Both the position numbers and the translations under genes were made by a program. From Clostridiales bacterium (lineage in GTDB: Bacteria > Bacillota > Clostridia > Saccharofermentanales > UBA5734): a stretch of 8,353 nt of DNA. Below are positions 6,953 to 8,353 of this stretch, one piece after another. Position 1 is the first letter of the stretch, and each line of letters starts with the position of its first letter. The notes beneath the pieces were generated by a model. It saw nothing but the letters and a program-made list of their open reading frames with translations. It was not told the origin of the DNA and searched no databases. The stretch lies in contig SLHU01000173.1 of assembly GCA_007135995.1 (NCBI GenBank), forward strand, positions 1-8,353. Direction: 5' to 3'.

Positions 6953-6981
6953 GGCAGGGTCCGGAATTCGCGGATCCTGCC
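6953..6981 (+). promoter_or_regulatory. 11-bp GC-rich hairpin just before the oxidoreductase ribosome binding site
   Basis: GGCAGGGTCCG (6953-6963) pairs with CGGATCCTGCC (6971-6981) across a 7-base loop, with one G-U pair in RNA. It ends 5 bases before the GGAGGAG Shine-Dalgarno site (6987-6993). With no U-tract, it is better read as an mRNA-processing, stability or translation-control element than as a terminator. Confidence 0.65.
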
Positions 6982-6999
6982 ATATTGGAGGAGCGAGTA

Positions 7000-8007
7000 A
7001 TGAAAGTCTGTGTCATCGGCATGGGACCAATCGGCAACACACATGCCCAGATCTATCAGGCCATTCCGGAAGTGACTCTGGTTGGTGTCTGTGATCTTAT
7101 TGAAGACAGGGCCAGGCAAGCCGGGAAAAAATTTGGTGTTGACTGGTATTTGAATGCCGTCAAGATGCTGGATGAACTGAAACCGGATCTGGTCAGTGTG
7201 GCTACCGGCGGATATGAATATGCCAGCGATCACTATGAGCCGACGATTCAGGCGCTTGACGCCGGCGCTCATGTGATGTGCGAAAAACCGATCTGCAATG
7301 ACCTGGTGAAAGCTGAGGAAATGGTTCGAACGGCTCGTGAGCGAGGCCTTTGCCTGGCTGTAGATCTGAATCATCGCTTCACACCTGCTGCCAGAACCGC
7401 TAAAAAATGGCAGAATGAGGGCAAAATCGGTGATTTGCTGTTCATTAATATGAATCTCTGGATTGGCAAGTTTGGCTCTTTCGAATCAGAATTTTACCAT
7501 CTGAAAGCACTCAATCCGCATAGTGTTGATATTGTGCGTTATTTTGGCGGAGATGTGGCTGAAGTCCAGTGTTTTGCCATGAAATCGCCCGGACGTGATC
7601 TTTATTCAACACAGTCGATGAATCTGCGATTTGCCAGCGGATTGGTGGGGCATATTACCAGCTCGTATGATATCGAGCGTGGGCATCCCATGGAACGCTG
7701 TGAAGTCGCCGGCACCGCAGGCCGCCTGCTCGTCGACGATATGTGGCGCGAAGCGACTTTGTATCCGGCCGGTGATCTGGTCAAGCAAGTCTATACCAAC
7801 CCTGTCTTTGGCGGGTTTACTGGTTTTTACGATACCTTTGCCGACAGAATTGAAGCATTTGTGCGCCAGCTGCTAGCCGGCGCATCGCCGGATGAGATCG
7901 ACGGCAGCGGCCAGGCAGGCCTTGAGGCCAGCCGGGTGATACATGCTGCCATTGAGTCAATCAGGCGCAAGGGTCAGCCTGTAATGGTTTCTGAAATAAT
8001 CCGATAA
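7000..8007 (+). CDS. Gfo/Idh/MocA family NAD(P)-dependent oxidoreductase
   Basis: A 335-residue cytoplasmic dehydrogenase of usual family length. ATG 7000 follows GGAGGAG (6987-6993) by 6 bases; an in-frame TTG at 6985 would put the start before that site and is rejected. The N-terminal Rossmann domain (about residues 1-120) shows GMGPIG (7-12) and an acidic D32 at the end of strand 2, favouring NAD. CEKP (94-97) supplies the usual active-site Lys96. The C-terminal alpha/beta domain holds NPHSVDIVRYFGG (172-184), with H174 and D177 matching the family H-x-x-D motif. Members oxidise or reduce sugars, inositols or their glycosides at a ring hydroxyl. It lies 151 bases after the sulfatase-like gene, separated by two hairpins, and 68 bases before a paralogue. 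The substrate is unknown, but the context implies a sugar from the same oligosaccharide. Confidence 0.9.
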   Translation: MKVCVIGMGPIGNTHAQIYQAIPEVTLVGVCDLIEDRARQAGKKFGVDWYLNAVKMLDELKPDLVSVATGGYEYASDHYEPTIQALDAGAHVMCEKPICNDLVKAEEMVRTARERGLCLAVDLNHRFTPAARTAKKWQNEGKIGDLLFINMNLWIGKFGSFESEFYHLKALNPHSVDIVRYFGGDVAEVQCFAMKSPGRDLYSTQSMNLRFASGLVGHITSSYDIERGHPMERCEVAGTAGRLLVDDMWREATLYPAGDLVKQVYTNPVFGGFTGFYDTFADRIEAFVRQLLAGASPDEIDGSGQAGLEASRVIHAAIESIRRKGQPVMVSEIIR

Positions 8008-8075
8008 AACATACAGAGCAATCAGCAAGAATCAACCAAACGATCATAAGTGATCAAACATGAGGAGGTAATCAC

Positions 8076-8353
8076 ATGGCCTTGAAAATAGGGTTAGTTG
8101 GAATGGGAAGTATCGGCAATACACATGCTGATGTATATCGCCAGAATGACCTGGCAGAATTGGTTGCGGTCTGCGATGTAAAAAAAGAACGGGCCGATGA
8201 GGCTGCAGCTAAATATGACGTGCCGGCATTTTATTCATTGAGTGACATGATCAGCGGCATGCCTGAAATTGATATTGTCGACGTCACAACGTCCGGTTAT
8301 GAAAACGGCAGCTGGCATTATATTCCGGTGATGGAGGCGTTAAATGCCGATAA
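8076..8353 (+). CDS. Second Gfo/Idh/MocA family oxidoreductase, N-terminal part only
   Basis: Open frame of 92 codons running off the right edge. ATG 8076 has AGGAGGT (8063-8069) 6 bases upstream. The sequence begins MALKIGLVGMGSIGNTHADVY, with the dinucleotide-binding GMGSIG motif at about residues 9-14 and an Asp at the end of strand 2 (VCD, residue 34), which suggests NAD. It resembles the preceding oxidoreductase through most of the visible part (shared GMGxIGNTHA, VCD, SGYE/GGYE followed by HY), so the two are tandem paralogues. The EKP motif and the whole catalytic domain are outside the window. The gap of 68 bases shows only a weak GATCA/TGATC inverted repeat (8042-8055) and no terminator, so the two genes are probably co-transcribed. 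Confidence 0.88.
   Translation, partial: MALKIGLVGMGSIGNTHADVYRQNDLAELVAVCDVKKERADEAAAKYDVPAFYSLSDMISGMPEIDIVDVTTSGYENGSWHYIPVMEALNAD

Noticed and set aside
6961..6977. Adjacent EcoRI and BamHI recognition sites with primer-tail-like flanks, suggesting a cloning or assembly artefact
   Set aside because: The sites form the loop and part of the stem of an 11-bp hairpin whose other arm lies outside them, and the sequence runs on into a normal ribosome binding site, so natural origin is more likely. Raw reads across the junction would settle it.
6849..6999. Short frames after the sulfatase-like gene (for example ATG 6849 and ATG 6883)
   Set aside because: They encode under 15 residues and have no ribosome binding site.

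Overview
The window looks like part of a carbohydrate-catabolism locus from a Gram-positive bacterium, probably Bacillota. The evidence is a strong purine-rich Shine-Dalgarno site (AAGGAGG, GGAGGAG or AGGAGGT) before most genes, sigma-A-like promoters, mid-range base composition, and gene families common in Bacillales sugar-degradation clusters. Genus cannot be settled from the sequence. No rRNA, tRNA, CRISPR array, transposase or phage gene was seen.

The layout is divergent around a long intergenic control region (about 4040-4650). Leftward on the minus strand lie an L-fucose/L-arabinose isomerase-like enzyme (2506-4005) and then, after a 255-base gap, a GH106-like glycoside hydrolase that runs off the left edge (2250 to 1, 750 codons seen, C-terminus missing). 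Rightward on the plus strand lie a TIM-barrel sugar-phosphate isomerase/epimerase family protein (4651-5448), a sulfatase-fold hydrolase (5472-6848), a Gfo/Idh/MocA oxidoreductase (7000-8007) and the first 92 codons of a second, related oxidoreductase (8076 to the right edge). No transporter and no regulator gene is inside the window.

None of the proteins with a visible N-terminus has a signal peptide, so the inferred picture is intracellular processing of an imported, decorated oligosaccharide. The glycoside hydrolase would release a deoxy-sugar or related unit. The sulfatase-fold enzyme would remove an ester group, the aldose-ketose isomerase would act on a released L-sugar, and the dehydrogenases plus the epimerase/lyase-like TIM barrel would handle oxidised intermediates. 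Pairing of Gfo/Idh/MocA enzymes with an AP-endonuclease-2-type TIM barrel is also the gene set of oxidation-assisted (3-keto) glycoside cleavage, which is a hypothesis here.

The points most worth a second look are these. The sulfatase-fold protein has Thr where the formylglycine precursor Cys/Ser should be, and lacks the following Arg. The TIM-barrel protein has Lys in place of the usual first metal-binding Glu. Two consecutive strong hairpins sit directly before the ribosome binding site of the first oxidoreductase. The divergent region carries tandem operator-like repeats and a nested palindrome. A triplicated 12-mer overlaps the stop codon of the isomerase gene.
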